NCBI RefSeq assembly: GCF_000429825.1
Contig: NZ_AUCP01000001.1
Coordinates: 62,001 to 126,000, forward strand
DNA: 64,000 nt
From: Cohnella thermotolerans DSM 17683
GTDB lineage: Bacteria > Bacillota > Bacilli > Paenibacillales > Paenibacillaceae
Direction: 5' to 3'
Shown here: one piece after another, positions 7,277 through 16,769 of the stretch
Layout: each line of letters starts with the position of its first letter
Numbering within the stretch: the stretch's first letter is position 1
Made by a program: the position numbers and the translations under genes
Notes under the pieces: model-generated
What the model was told of the DNA's origin: nothing
Seen by the model: the letters and a program-made list of their open reading frames with translations, nothing else
Databases searched by the model: none

Positions 7277-8779
7277 CTATTTGTTGCGGGCGCTCACCTC
7301 TCGGACGAGAGCCGGGGCGATCTCCTGCAGGCGGAGGACGTGCGACGCCGCCCCGAGTTCGACGGCCGAGCGGGGCATCCCGTACACGACGCACGTCTGC
7401 TCCGCCTCCGCGATCGTCGTCTCCGCGCCGTCCTCCCGAAGCGCCTTCATGCCCTTCGCGCCGTCGCTGCCCATTCCGGTCATGACGACGATATGGCGCT
7501 TCAGTCCCTTGCAGCCGAGCAGCGACTCGAACAGCTTGTCGACCGATGGCCGGTGGCCGCTGCGAGGCTCCTCGTCCGAGAGAACGATCCGGTAAGCGGA
7601 AGACGAAGGATCCTTCGCGAGAAGCATGTGCTTCCCGCCCGGAGCGATATAGGCGGTTCCGGACAAGACGGTCTCGCCGTCCTGCGCTTCGCAAACCCGG
7701 ATTTCCGAGAACGAGTCCAGCCGCTGGGCAAGCGACTGCGTAAATTTCGGCGGCATATGCTGAACGATCAGAACGGGCGCCGGGAAATCGGCCGGAAGAT
7801 TCGTCAGCACTTCATGCAGGGCGCGCGGTCCTCCCGTCGACGTGCCGATCGCCACCAGGTGCTCGAACGCGCTATTGCCCGCAGGCGCCTCTTTGGTTTT
7901 GCGGCCGGCGCCGCCCGCCGGCTCGGCCGGAGGCGGACGCTTCGCCAGAGGCCGCTCCGGCTGCTGGACGGAGCGGGAACGGGGCGGCTCCTTGAGGAGA
8001 CCGGTCCGGTCGTCCCTCGCCGTTCTGGCGGACGGCGCCGGCTTGGCAAGCTTCGGAACGAGCGGCGCCGACTGCCCGTCTGCGGCCGGCCGGGGAAGGC
8101 CGTCTTCCGGCGGCGGCTCGCTCTTGGCCGGCTTCTTCCGGAGCGGATCCGGCTTCTTCGGCGGCGATTCCGCCGTCGGCCCGCCGGAACGGTCTGTTCC
8201 GTTCGGAGACGCTGGCGGATCCGCTGCGAGAGAAGGCCGTTCGGGCTCGCCCTGCGGCGGTTCGGCCGCAGCGGGCGGCTCCGGGAAGCGCTCGCCCGGG
8301 ACGATCGCCTGCGGCTCCTCCTCCTGCTTGTCCGGCTTCTCCTCGACGGCCGGAAGCATCCGGTAATTGCCGCTGCGGGCCATCTCGACCGCGACGTGCA
8401 GCTTCTCGCGAAGCTGCTCCCCGACCAGCCGAATGTCGAGCTTGACCGACCTGTCCGGCTTGCGGATGAAGTCCACCGCGCCGTATTGCAGCGCCCGGAT
8501 CGTATCGCGCGTGCCGTTGTCGGTCACCGCCGACAGCATGATGACCGGCGTCGGCCGCAGCGCCATAATCCGCTTCAACGCTTCCAGCCCGTTCATGGCC
8601 GGCATTTCCAGGTCCATCGTAATGACATCCGGCGCAAGTTCGATCGTCCGTTCGACCGCCTCCATGCCGTTGGCCGCCGTAGCGACCACTTCGAAGGACG
8701 GATCCGCCGAGATGAAGTCGCTGAACACCTTTCGCATGAAAGGGGAGTCGTCCACGACCAGTACTTTGAAGCTCGACAT
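7277..8779 (-). CDS. cheB: Chemotaxis response regulator/methylesterase CheB with an unusually long linker
   Basis: The 500-residue protein has a receiver domain (1-120; VLVVDDSPFMRK, phosphoacceptor Asp in DVITMDLEMPAMNG, Lys in DFIRKPD). It also has a C-terminal methylesterase/glutamate deamidase domain (about 315-500) with Ser in AIGTSTGGPRAL, His in IVQHMPPKF and Asp in MTGMGSDGAKG. Between them are about 170 residues rich in Pro, Lys, Glu and Arg with low complexity, whereas typical CheB linkers are 20-40 residues and the whole protein about 350. Start at 8779 follows AAAGGGGGC; an upstream in-frame codon at 8827 lacks this. It demethylates receptors in adaptation. Confidence 0.95.
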   Translation of the reverse strand: MSSFKVLVVDDSPFMRKVFSDFISADPSFEVVATAANGMEAVERTIELAPDVITMDLEMPAMNGLEALKRIMALRPTPVIMLSAVTDNGTRDTIRALQYGAVDFIRKPDRSVKLDIRLVGEQLREKLHVAVEMARSGNYRMLPAVEEKPDKQEEEPQAIVPGERFPEPPAAAEPPQGEPERPSLAADPPASPNGTDRSGGPTAESPPKKPDPLRKKPAKSEPPPEDGLPRPAADGQSAPLVPKLAKPAPSARTARDDRTGLLKEPPRSRSVQQPERPLAKRPPPAEPAGGAGRKTKEAPAGNSAFEHLVAIGTSTGGPRALHEVLTNLPADFPAPVLIVQHMPPKFTQSLAQRLDSFSEIRVCEAQDGETVLSGTAYIAPGGKHMLLAKDPSSSAYRIVLSDEEPRSGHRPSVDKLFESLLGCKGLKRHIVVMTGMGSDGAKGMKALREDGAETTIAEAEQTCVVYGMPRSAVELGAASHVLRLQEIAPALVREVSARNK

Positions 8780-8875
8780 ACGGTTGCCCCCTTTCATTTT
8801 TCTGTGTTGATGATCCGCAGATGACATGATCGGTTCCCCGCCGGCGGCGATCCGCTAAAGCAAGCTCCGGCAATT

Positions 8876-9739
8876 TTAGCTCCACAAGCGGCGCATCCGC
8901 TGCAGAAACGTTCTGACGCCGCCCGTCTCGCGGACGGTCTCTTCCGACAAAAATCGCGAGGCGATTCGTTCGATGCCCCGGCAGGCGGGGCTGTCCGGAT
9001 AAGCGATCGCCAGCGCCGTCTGGCGCTTGACCGCTTTGGAGACGAGCGCGTCGTCCGGCACGAAGCCGAGCAGCGGCAAATCCAGGCCCAAATATTTGCC
9101 GACGACCTGCCGGATGTTGTCGGCCGTCTGCTGGCCTTCCCGGTCGTCGCTCGTCCGGTTGACGACCAAGCGGAAGTCGACGTTGTGCCCCATCGTCTTC
9201 ACCATCTTGATCAAGGCGTAGGCGTCCGTGATCGATGTCGGCTCCGGCGTCGTGACGACGATCGTCTCCTGGGCGGCGACGATAAAGCGCAGCGTCTCCT
9301 TCGTCAGTCCCGCGCCCGTGTCGAACAGCAGAAAGTCGACATGGCCGTGAAGCTTGCCGATCTGGTCGGCGAAATACTCCAGCTCCTCCTCGCTCAGCCG
9401 CACCAGATCCTTGAAGCCCGAGCCGCCGGCGATGAATTGCAAGCCGCCCGGCCCGGTCTGAATAATCTCCCAGATCGTTTTCTCGCGTCTGAGCAAATGC
9501 AGCAAGTTGTATTGCGCCGGAATGCCCAGCAGCACGTCGATGTTCGCCATGCCCATATCGGCGTCGAACAGCAGCACGCTGTACCCGCGTCTCTGCAAGG
9601 CGATGGCGAAATTCAAGCTGAAATTCGACTTGCCGACGCCCCCCTTTCCGCTCGTCACGGTCACGATGCGGGTTTGGCGGGACGGCGGCCGGTTCCTCGA
9701 CAGCACCAGATGCCGAAGCGCTTGCGCCTGGTCATGCAT
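8876..9739 (-). CDS. flhG: MinD-like ATPase FlhG (YlxH), flagellar number regulator
   Basis: The 287-residue protein is a ParA/MinD-type ATPase. The deviant Walker A motif is TVTSGKGGVGKSNFSLNFA (about 27-45). It is followed by VLLFDADMGMANIDVLLG (Walker A') and FLLFDTGAGLTKETL (Walker B). An N-terminal segment MHDQAQALRHLVLS resembles the activator helix that stimulates FlhF GTPase. The ATG at 9739 overlaps the flhF stop by eight bases; the longer open frame has no ribosome binding site. FlhG sets flagellar number and spacing by acting on FlhF and on C-ring components. Confidence 0.95.
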   Translation of the reverse strand: MHDQAQALRHLVLSRNRPPSRQTRIVTVTSGKGGVGKSNFSLNFAIALQRRGYSVLLFDADMGMANIDVLLGIPAQYNLLHLLRREKTIWEIIQTGPGGLQFIAGGSGFKDLVRLSEEELEYFADQIGKLHGHVDFLLFDTGAGLTKETLRFIVAAQETIVVTTPEPTSITDAYALIKMVKTMGHNVDFRLVVNRTSDDREGQQTADNIRQVVGKYLGLDLPLLGFVPDDALVSKAVKRQTALAIAYPDSPACRGIERIASRFLSEETVRETGGVRTFLQRMRRLWS

Positions 9740-11174
9740 CGCCGGGCTCCCCCAGCAGGCGCCGGATGATCTCTTCCGGATCGAAAGCGCGAATATCGTC
9801 GGGAACCGTCTGCCCGCAAGTGACATAGGAGATGGAGAAATCGAAATCTCTCGCCAGATTGAGCACCGCCCCGAAGGAGTCGGTCTCGTCCATTTTCGTC
9901 AGGAGCAGACGGTTCACTCCGTATTGGGAAAACTGGCCGGCGACCTGCTTCATGTCGTCGTACTTGTGCGTCAGGCTGAGCACGAGCACGCTCTCCGCCT
10001 GCTCGCCCGGCAAGAGCAGGCTGTTCACTTCCGAGACGAACAGCTCGTTGCGGTAATTGCGGCCCGCCGTATCCATCAGCAGCAAGTCGCGATCCTCGAG
10101 CTTCTTGTAAGCCCGGGTCAACTCGGACGGCGAGAACACGACTTCCAGCGGCATGTTCAGAATGTCCGCATACGTCCGAAGCTGGTCGACGGCGGCGATC
10201 CGGTAGGTGTCCGCCGTAATGAAGCCGACCGAGCGCCGGTGGACGAACGCCTGGTCCGCCGCGAGCTTCGCGATCGTCGTCGTTTTCCCGACGCCGGTCG
10301 GGCCAACAAAATGGACGATGCGCGTCGTTGCGGCTATGCCTGTGCCGACGGCCGGGGCGAGCCACTCCCGGAGCACCTCTCGACCCGCCTCCAGAAGCTC
10401 CTGTTCGGACGGTTCCCGCTCGCCGGCCGTTCGTTCGCCGACCGCCTCGGCGAACTGCTCGACATAGGCGGGCTCGACCCCGTGCTTCGCCAGCTTCTTG
10501 GCCAGCTGCATGACCGGATCCGGCAGCCTGCGGAACGTCTGCTGGCGATTCATCTTCATCATCATTTCTTTCATCGACCGGATTTCCTTGAGCAGGGCGT
10601 CCGTCTCGTCCTCTCCCGCCGGCTCCGTCTCGGCCGGCCGGCGAAGAACGTTGGACCGTTCGGCGGCCGCAATCGGCCGAACCGCGGCCGGTGCGGGCGG
10701 CGAGGCGGCTTCCGCCGCAACCGCCGGCGGGGCGGCAGCCGACAGTTCGGCCCGCCCGGCCAGCACCTCCAGCGCAGCCCCCGCCGCTTTGGGCGGCGGC
10801 GGCGGACTGTCGACGCTTCCGCGGTTGTACCGCTCCCTTACGGCCGCGGGCGGAATCCACGCGGACGGCGGCGCGGCCATAGGCTCGGGCTCGGGCTCGC
10901 GTTCCGGCGCCAGAGCGACGGCGGCCGCGGAAGACGCGAACGCCAAGGCTGCCGCAGGGCTTCGCTGGGCGCTTACGGCCGGTCGCGGCTTGGGCTTCGC
11001 CGCCGATTCGTCGACGGCTGCGATGACCTCGACCCGTTTTTTGCGGAACATGCCAAGAAATCCGCCGCTGCGGATTTCCTTGGTGTTCAGAATGACGGCA
11101 TCCGATCCGAGCTCGCTTCGAATCATCTGAACCGCTTCCGGCAAATCGTTGACTAGATATCGTTTAACCTTCAT
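9732..11174 (-). CDS. flhF: SRP-like GTPase FlhF, flagellar placement
   Basis: The 480-residue protein has the FlhF plan: an N-terminal basic B domain (1-60, MKVKRYLVNDLPEAVQMIRS), a long Ala/Pro-rich region (70-180), and an SRP-type NG GTPase domain. The P-loop is [18 protein letters not shown] (about 285). Further G motifs are VGFITADTYRIAAVDQLRTY, LLLMDTAGRNYRN and LLLTKMDETDSFG. It helps position flagellar basal bodies and is regulated by FlhG. It overlaps the flhA stop by four bases (ATGA) and flhG by eight, so translation of the three is likely coupled. Confidence 0.97.
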   Translation of the reverse strand: MKVKRYLVNDLPEAVQMIRSELGSDAVILNTKEIRSGGFLGMFRKKRVEVIAAVDESAAKPKPRPAVSAQRSPAAALAFASSAAAVALAPEREPEPEPMAAPPSAWIPPAAVRERYNRGSVDSPPPPPKAAGAALEVLAGRAELSAAAPPAVAAEAASPPAPAAVRPIAAAERSNVLRRPAETEPAGEDETDALLKEIRSMKEMMMKMNRQQTFRRLPDPVMQLAKKLAKHGVEPAYVEQFAEAVGERTAGEREPSEQELLEAGREVLREWLAPAVGTGIAATTRIVHFVGPTGVGKTTTIAKLAADQAFVHRRSVGFITADTYRIAAVDQLRTYADILNMPLEVVFSPSELTRAYKKLEDRDLLLMDTAGRNYRNELFVSEVNSLLLPGEQAESVLVLSLTHKYDDMKQVAGQFSQYGVNRLLLTKMDETDSFGAVLNLARDFDFSISYVTCGQTVPDDIRAFDPEEIIRRLLGEPGDA

Positions 11175-13204
11175 GCGTTCACCACCCCGACGCTCTGCAC
11201 TTCAATATTCGGTTCAAGCTCGCTGTAGGACAGCACCGGAATATCCTGCATGGTGCGTTCCAGCATCTGGCGCATGTACATGCGAATGGTCGGCGAGGTC
11301 AGAATGATCGGCTGCTGGCCCAACTGGACGACCCGGTTCACCTGCTCGGAGATCCGCTGGAAAATCGTCTGCGAGGACGCGGGGTCCAGCGCCAAATAGC
11401 TGCCCTGATCCGATTGCTGCACCGCTTCCGCGATCTTCTTCTCGATCGTAGGGCTGACCGTAATGACTTTAAGCGGCTCGTTTGGTTGGGCGAACTGCTG
11501 CGTAATTTGCCTGGACAGCGCTTGCCGGACGTATTCCGTCAGCACGTCCGGGTCCTTCGTGTACTTGCCGTAATCGGCGAGCGTCTCGAAGATGGTGACC
11601 AGGTCGCGGATCGACACCTTCTCCTTGAGCAGCTTGGAGAGCACCTTCTGGACGTCTCCGATCGACAGCGTCGACGGAATGAGCTCCTCCACCAGCGTCG
11701 CGTGGCTTTCCTTGACGCTGTCGATCAAAGCCTTCGTCTCCTGGCGTCCGATCAGCTCGTGCGCGTATTTCTTGATCACTTCCGTCAGATGCGTCGCCAC
11801 GACGGAAGGCGGATCGACGACGGTGTACCCGGCCAGTTCCGCCCGCTCCTTGGTCGCTTCGTCGATCCACAGAGCGGGAAGGCCGAACGCCGGCTCCTTC
11901 GTCTCGATGCCGGTCACGGCGTCGTCTTCGAAGCCCGGGCTCATCGCCAAATAGTGATGCAGCAGCAGTTCGCCGCGAGCGACCGGATTCCCTTTCATCT
12001 TGATGACGTATTCGTTCGGCTTGAGCTGAATATTGTCGCGAATTCGGATCACCGGAACGATCAGCCCCATCTCGAGCGCGCACTGCCGCCGGATCATGAT
12101 GATCCGGTCGAGCAGGTCGCCGCCCTGCTGCGTGTCCGCGAGCGGAATGAGGCCGTAGCCGAATTCGAATTCGATCGGATCGACCTGCAGGAGGCTGATG
12201 ACGCTCTCCGGGCTGCGCACCTCTTCGATCTCCTTCTCTTCCACGAGCAGATCCTCTTCCTTGCGCCTGCGGTTCAGATTGAGCTGCAGGCGGTAACCGG
12301 CGATGGCCAAAATGACGGCGTACGGTATGGTGGCGAAAAATCCGATCGGCGTCGCGACGCCCATCAGCGCGATCGTTCCGGCGACGATGTAGAGCAGCCT
12401 CGGATAGCGGAGCAATTGGGTGGAAATGTCGTGCGCCATATTGCCGTCCGAGGCGGCGCGCGTCACGATGATGCCGGTCGCCGTGCTGATCAGCAGCGCC
12501 GGAATTTGGCTGACCAGACCGTCGCCGATCGTCAGTATCGAGTATGTATTGAGAGCTTCCGTCAGGCTCATGCCGTGAATGGCCATGCCGATGATGAAGC
12601 CGCCGATCAGGTTGATGAGCACGATGATGATGCTGGCGATGGCGTCCCCTTTGACGAACTTGCTGGCGCCGTCCATCGCGCCGTAGAAATCCGCTTCCTT
12701 CTCGATCTTCTCGCGCCGTTCCTTCGCTTGCTGCTCGTTGATGAGGCCCGCGTTCAGGTCGGCGTCGATGCTCATTTGCTTGCCGGGCATCGCGTCGAGG
12801 GTGAACCGGGCCGCGACTTCCGACACCCGCTCGGCGCCGCGGGTAATGACGATAAATTGAACGACGACCAGAATGAGAAACACGACGAAGCCGATGGCCA
12901 GCTGGCCGCCCGCCACGAATTTGCCGAACGTGGCGACGACCCGGCCCGCCTGGCCTTCGGAGAGGACAAGCCGCGTCGTCGAGATGTTGAGCGCGAGCCT
13001 AAACAGCGTCGTGACCAGAAGGAGCGTCGGGAAGATCGAGAAATGAAGCGCGTCCGTCGTATTCATCGAGATCAAGAGAATCATCAGCGCGGCCGAGATG
13101 TTGATGACGAGCAGGACGTCAAGCAGCTGATGGGGAATCGGGAGGACCATCATCAGGACGATGCCGATGATGCCGACAAGTATGCTCAAGTCCCGGATTT
13201 TCAC
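11171..13204 (-). CDS. flhA: Flagellar type III export gate protein FlhA
   Basis: The 677-residue protein is the nonameric export gate component. About eight membrane helices fill residues 1-310, including the conserved FHIPEP signature region seen as SIFPTLLLVTTLFRLALNIS. The charged cytoplasmic loop between the fourth and fifth helices contains FTLDAMPGKQMSIDADLNAG. The C-terminal cytosolic domain (about 330-677) binds substrate-chaperone complexes and ends with the conserved PTIRMYMRQMLERTMQDIPV. Length matches B. subtilis FlhA. It follows flhB by 45 bases. Confidence 0.98.
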   Translation of the reverse strand: MKIRDLSILVGIIGIVLMMVLPIPHQLLDVLLVINISAALMILLISMNTTDALHFSIFPTLLLVTTLFRLALNISTTRLVLSEGQAGRVVATFGKFVAGGQLAIGFVVFLILVVVQFIVITRGAERVSEVAARFTLDAMPGKQMSIDADLNAGLINEQQAKERREKIEKEADFYGAMDGASKFVKGDAIASIIIVLINLIGGFIIGMAIHGMSLTEALNTYSILTIGDGLVSQIPALLISTATGIIVTRAASDGNMAHDISTQLLRYPRLLYIVAGTIALMGVATPIGFFATIPYAVILAIAGYRLQLNLNRRRKEEDLLVEEKEIEEVRSPESVISLLQVDPIEFEFGYGLIPLADTQQGGDLLDRIIMIRRQCALEMGLIVPVIRIRDNIQLKPNEYVIKMKGNPVARGELLLHHYLAMSPGFEDDAVTGIETKEPAFGLPALWIDEATKERAELAGYTVVDPPSVVATHLTEVIKKYAHELIGRQETKALIDSVKESHATLVEELIPSTLSIGDVQKVLSKLLKEKVSIRDLVTIFETLADYGKYTKDPDVLTEYVRQALSRQITQQFAQPNEPLKVITVSPTIEKKIAEAVQQSDQGSYLALDPASSQTIFQRISEQVNRVVQLGQQPIILTSPTIRMYMRQMLERTMQDIPVLSYSELEPNIEVQSVGVVNA

Positions 13205-13249
13205 GCTGTTTCCTCCCTCATCTGGATTCTATGGATTGGCCGCAGCCGT

Positions 13250-14347
13250 TCATCCTTTGCGGCGCACGCCTTTGAGCCGATATACGTAAGCCAGCACTTC
13301 CGCGACCGCCTGGAACAGATCCGCCGGAATCGTATCTCCGATCTCCGTCCGTTCGTAGAGGGCGCGGGCGAGCGGTTTGTTTTCCATCGTTATGACGTTA
13401 TGAGCCTTGGCGATCTCCCGAATGCGCAGGGCCAAATAATCCTGACCTTTGGCGATGACTTTGGGCGCTTCCATCTTCGTGCCGTCGTACTGCAGCGCGA
13501 CCGCGAAGTGGGTCGGGTTCGTGACGATGACGTCCGCCTTGGGAACTTCCTGCATCATCCGCATAATCGCCATGCGCCGTTGCCGCTCCCGGATTTTCGC
13601 CTTGATTTTCGGATCGCCTTCGGCGTTCTTGAACTCGTCCTTGATGTCCTGCTTGCTCATCCGCAGCGTTTTCTCGTGGGAATATTTCTGATAGAAATAG
13701 TCTCCGACCGCAAGAACGAACGTCAGGACGCCGAACAGCATGACCAGCCGAATCGTCAAGTTGCCGGTGAACGAGAACACTTCGATGACCGGCACGTGGG
13801 CGAGCGCCATGACGCGGTCCCTCTCGGACCAGAGCACGAAGTAGACGATCATTCCCGCTGCGGCGAGCTTCAGCATGCTTTTCAGAAACTCGACGAGCGA
13901 TCTTAGGCCGAATATTTTTTTAAAGCCGTTAATCGGGTTCAAGGCGCTTAGCTTGAATTTGATCGGTTCCGTCGTGAACAGCCAGCCGATCTGCACATAA
14001 TTCACGGCGAAGGCCACGACGATGGCCGCGAGAAAGATGGGCGCCAGAAACCATAACATCTCTGAGGCGTAACGAGTCAGCATGCCGAGCACGTTCCCCT
14101 CCGTCACTTCCATGTTCAAGCCGTGCAGCAGCACGTCGCTGAACAGCCGGAGAATGCGGTCCCAGAAGAAAGAGCCGAGCAGCAGGAACAGACTCCCGAC
14201 GGCGATGAGACTGACGGAACTGACCAACTCCTGGCTATGGGCGACCTGTCCCTTGTCTCGCGCTTCTTTTCTTTTTTTGGGCGTCGCTTTCTCCGTCTTC
14301 TCACCCGCGAACAATTGCAAGTCTAGACGAAGCCGGTATCGGGACAT
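13250..14347 (-). CDS. flhB: Flagellar export specificity switch protein FlhB
   Basis: The 365-residue protein has four membrane helices in residues 35-215. Its C-terminal cytosolic domain contains the autocleavage motif NPTH (VIVTNPTHFAVALQYD, about residue 270). Cleavage between Asn and Pro switches export from rod/hook to filament substrates in response to FliK. The N-terminus (LRLDLQLFAGEKTEKATPKKRKEAR) is typical of the family. A second FlhB-like C-terminal gene lies at 44100-44447 in this window. Confidence 0.98.
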   Translation of the reverse strand: MSRYRLRLDLQLFAGEKTEKATPKKRKEARDKGQVAHSQELVSSVSLIAVGSLFLLLGSFFWDRILRLFSDVLLHGLNMEVTEGNVLGMLTRYASEMLWFLAPIFLAAIVVAFAVNYVQIGWLFTTEPIKFKLSALNPINGFKKIFGLRSLVEFLKSMLKLAAAGMIVYFVLWSERDRVMALAHVPVIEVFSFTGNLTIRLVMLFGVLTFVLAVGDYFYQKYSHEKTLRMSKQDIKDEFKNAEGDPKIKAKIRERQRRMAIMRMMQEVPKADVIVTNPTHFAVALQYDGTKMEAPKVIAKGQDYLALRIREIAKAHNVITMENKPLARALYERTEIGDTIPADLFQAVAEVLAYVYRLKGVRRKG

Positions 14348-14373
14348 CGGACAGGCACTCCCCCTTGCCGCCG

Positions 14374-15162
14374 TCAGGGCGTACGGTTGCCCACAATGAC
14401 GAACAGCTTGTCAAGCGCGGCAAACATTTGATCGAAGATCGTCTGGAACAGCGCGCTGAAGCCGGGCATCAACAAAATCAGGATCGCGAAGCCGAGCAAA
14501 ATTTTGATCGGAATCCCGACGACGAAAACCTGATACTGCGGCGCGGCCCTCGTCAGCAAGGCGAGTCCCAAATCGATCAGAAACATCGACACGACGAGCG
14601 GAGCGGATATTTGCAAGGCGATCGTGAACGTGTCCGCAAACGTCCGGGCCAAAAAGGATGTCAGGCTGCCCGAGGCCACCGTCCGGAAAAGCTCGTTGTC
14701 CAAGGGAAGCCACTTGTAGCTGTTCATAATGGCTCCGACCAAATAGTGATGGCCGTTGATCGACAGAAAGACCAGAATTTGCAGCATGAACTTGAGATTG
14801 CCCAGCATGGGAGAAGATACGCCGGTCAGCGGATCGACGATGTTCGCCACGCCGAGCCCCATCTGCATGTCCATGAAAGAGCCGGCCACTTGCACGATCG
14901 TAAAGAAAAGATAGGCTGTAAACCCGATCAGCAGACCGGCAAGAATTTCCCTCAGGATGGCTAAAATAAACGTTCCGTCCGTCGGAACCGGCTTGTCGAA
15001 CCCTACATTTAAAAAGACGATGACCGTGAGAAAAAAACCGAAACCGACTTTCACCGTTCCCGGGATCGTCTTGGTCGAGAACACGGGGGCCGCGACCAGG
15101 AACGACGTTATTCTGCACAGCACCAGCAAAAACGCCGGAAACAGCTGCATCACTTGATCCAT
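14374..15162 (-). CDS. fliR: Flagellar export gate protein FliR
   Basis: The 262-residue protein is a polytopic membrane component of the export gate, with about six hydrophobic segments. One is MQLFPAFLLVLCRITSFLVA at the start; others include GTFILAILREILAGLLIGFTA. The internal motif PLTGVSSPMLGNL and the C-terminal FAILILLMPGFSALFQTIFDQ match the family. It forms the FliP5Q4R1 core. It lies between fliQ and flhB, the usual order. Confidence 0.97.
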   Translation of the reverse strand: MDQVMQLFPAFLLVLCRITSFLVAAPVFSTKTIPGTVKVGFGFFLTVIVFLNVGFDKPVPTDGTFILAILREILAGLLIGFTAYLFFTIVQVAGSFMDMQMGLGVANIVDPLTGVSSPMLGNLKFMLQILVFLSINGHHYLVGAIMNSYKWLPLDNELFRTVASGSLTSFLARTFADTFTIALQISAPLVVSMFLIDLGLALLTRAAPQYQVFVVGIPIKILLGFAILILLMPGFSALFQTIFDQMFAALDKLFVIVGNRTP

Positions 15163-15168
15163 GTGTCG

Positions 15169-15438
15169 TCATCCAATGTAATTCGCCAAATTGCCGAGCA
15201 GATGCCCGGTGAAATCGACCAACACGTTCAAGATCCACGGGCCGAAAAGCAGAACCGCCACGAACACGGCGATAATTTTCGGAATGAACGCCAGCGTCTG
15301 CTCGTGGATTTGGGTGGTCGCCTGGAAAATGCTCACCAGCAAGCCGACGATGAGCCCGAGCCCGAGCATCGGCGCCGTCACCTTGAGCACCGTGTAGATC
15401 GCTTGACCCGCCAGACCGATGACAAATTCTTCACTCAT
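15169..15438 (-). CDS. fliQ: Flagellar export gate protein FliQ
   Basis: This 89-residue protein has two hydrophobic helices (residues 15-38 and 50-75) and the family signature ATTQIHEQTLAFIPKIIAVF. FliQ is a small hairpin subunit of the FliPQR export gate, present in four copies. It lies six bases upstream of fliR and 34 bases after fliP. The ATG is preceded by GGAGGGGTTTAC. Length is the family norm. Confidence 0.97.
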   Translation of the reverse strand: MSEEFVIGLAGQAIYTVLKVTAPMLGLGLIVGLLVSIFQATTQIHEQTLAFIPKIIAVFVAVLLFGPWILNVLVDFTGHLLGNLANYIG

Positions 15439-15472
15439 GTAAACCCCTCCACGGATCGCTTGCGCTCAAGAT

Positions 15473-16222
15473 TCAGGTCTGAAAGCTGGTCAGCAGCGAT
15501 TTGACGACCAAATACCAGCCGTCGACCAGCACGAACAGCAAAATCTTGAACGGGAGCGAGATCATGACCGGCGGCAGCATCATCATCCCCATGGCCATGA
15601 GCGTACTGGCGACAACCATATCGATGACCAGAAACGGAATGAAGATCATGAAGCCCATTTGGAACGCCGTCTTCAGTTCGCTCATCGCGAATGCCGGAAC
15701 GAGCACGGTAATCGGGATGTCCTGGTACGTCTTCGGCTTCTCCGTCTTCGTGTAGTTCATAAACAGAAGCAGGTCTTTCTCCCGGGTCTGCTTGTACATG
15801 AATTCCTTCATCGGCACCGCCGCCTTGGCGAGCGCGTCCGTCTGGGTGATTTCTCCCTTGAGATACGGCTGCAGCGCTTGCTGGTTCACCTGCGACAACG
15901 TCGGCGACATGACGAACAAGGTCAGGAACAGCGCAAGACCGATCAGCACTTGGTTGGGCGGCATCTGCTGCGTTCCGAGCGAAGTGCGGACGAAGCCGAG
16001 CACGATGACGATCCGGGTGAAGCTCGTCATGAGCACCAGGATGGCCGGCGCGAGGCTCAGGACCGTAATCAGCAGCAGCAGCGACAACGACGAAGCGCCG
16101 ACCGGCTCTTTGCCGTTCCCCATCGTAATGCTGACGACGGGGTCCTCCGCGAAGACGGAGCCGCCGAGCGCCAGCACCCAAGCTTGGAGCGCGATAAAAC
16201 TAAGCAGAAGCTTTTTTCTCAT
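15473..16222 (-). CDS. fliP: Flagellar export gate protein FliP
   Basis: The 249-residue protein starts with a cleavable-type signal sequence (MRKKLLLSFIALQAWVLALG) as FliP proteins do. Next come a short extracytoplasmic loop and about four membrane helices. Signatures include MTSFTRIVIVLGFVRTSLG, PPNQVLIGLALFLTLFVMSP and FMIFIPFLVIDMVVASTLMA. It is the main subunit of the FliPQR pore. The ATG overlaps the fliO stop by four bases. Confidence 0.98.
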   Translation of the reverse strand: MRKKLLLSFIALQAWVLALGGSVFAEDPVVSITMGNGKEPVGASSLSLLLLITVLSLAPAILVLMTSFTRIVIVLGFVRTSLGTQQMPPNQVLIGLALFLTLFVMSPTLSQVNQQALQPYLKGEITQTDALAKAAVPMKEFMYKQTREKDLLLFMNYTKTEKPKTYQDIPITVLVPAFAMSELKTAFQMGFMIFIPFLVIDMVVASTLMAMGMMMLPPVMISLPFKILLFVLVDGWYLVVKSLLTSFQT

Positions 16223-16752
16223 GATTCATCCGTCCGATCTCCGGAACGTCCTTGGTCCAGCAGCTCCTCCGCCTTCCGCCGCCGCTCCGACAGCTGCCGC
16301 AAGCGGTCTTCCAGCGTCTGCTCGAAGCTGGGCTGCCCGTCGGACGAAGCCGGCGCGCCGTTCGCTTCCCTTGGCTGCAGTCGGTTCGCCAGGCGGCGAA
16401 GCCAGTCCGGCACCGTGGAAGCCGCCGTTACGTTCGCCGTATCGTGCTCGGCGAGCAGGACGGCCACCGTGTCGGGGTCCGTAATCGCTTCGAGAAGCGT
16501 CACGTCGTCCCCGACGCCGAGCACGTAGATCCGGCCGTTCCATTCCACGATTTGCAACGATTTGTTCGTGCCGACGCCGATTCCTCCCAGCGACCGGAGC
16601 GAACGGTTCATCCACCAGCCGCGGTTGCGCTTGCCGATGAACCGGAGCAGTACGATAATCAGTCCGACGATCAAAGCCAGTACGAGAACGATTTTGATCA
16701 ATTCCCAGGAGGCATTGTAGGAACCGTTGCTCTCCAACAGCAGCGAAGACAT
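16219..16752 (-). CDS. fliO: FliO/FliZ flagellar biosynthesis membrane protein
   Basis: The 177-residue protein has a single membrane helix (about 17-40, IKIVLVLALIVGLIIVLLRF). A cytosolic FliO domain follows, with GIGVGTNKSLQIVEWNGRIY and VLGVGDDVTLLEAI, and then a charged coiled-coil-like tail. FliO assists assembly of FliP; in Bacillus the gene is called fliZ. The ATG at 16752 is used because the longer frame runs backwards through cheY. The gene sits between cheY and fliP, as in B. subtilis. The usual N-terminal signal peptide of the Bacillus homologue is missing or very short here. Confidence 0.9.
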   Translation of the reverse strand: MSSLLLESNGSYNASWELIKIVLVLALIVGLIIVLLRFIGKRNRGWWMNRSLRSLGGIGVGTNKSLQIVEWNGRIYVLGVGDDVTLLEAITDPDTVAVLLAEHDTANVTAASTVPDWLRRLANRLQPREANGAPASSDGQPSFEQTLEDRLRQLSERRRKAEELLDQGRSGDRTDES

Positions 16753-16769
16753 TCCGGCAAGCCTCCGAC

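Noticed and set aside
5130-7694. 854-codon version of CheA
   Set aside because: The first 152 codons overlap cheB in another frame; the GTG at 7238 has the ribosome site and the family N-terminus.
11414-13906. 830-codon plus-strand frame
   Set aside because: Antisense shadow of flhA and flhB; its composition follows the codon pattern of the real genes.
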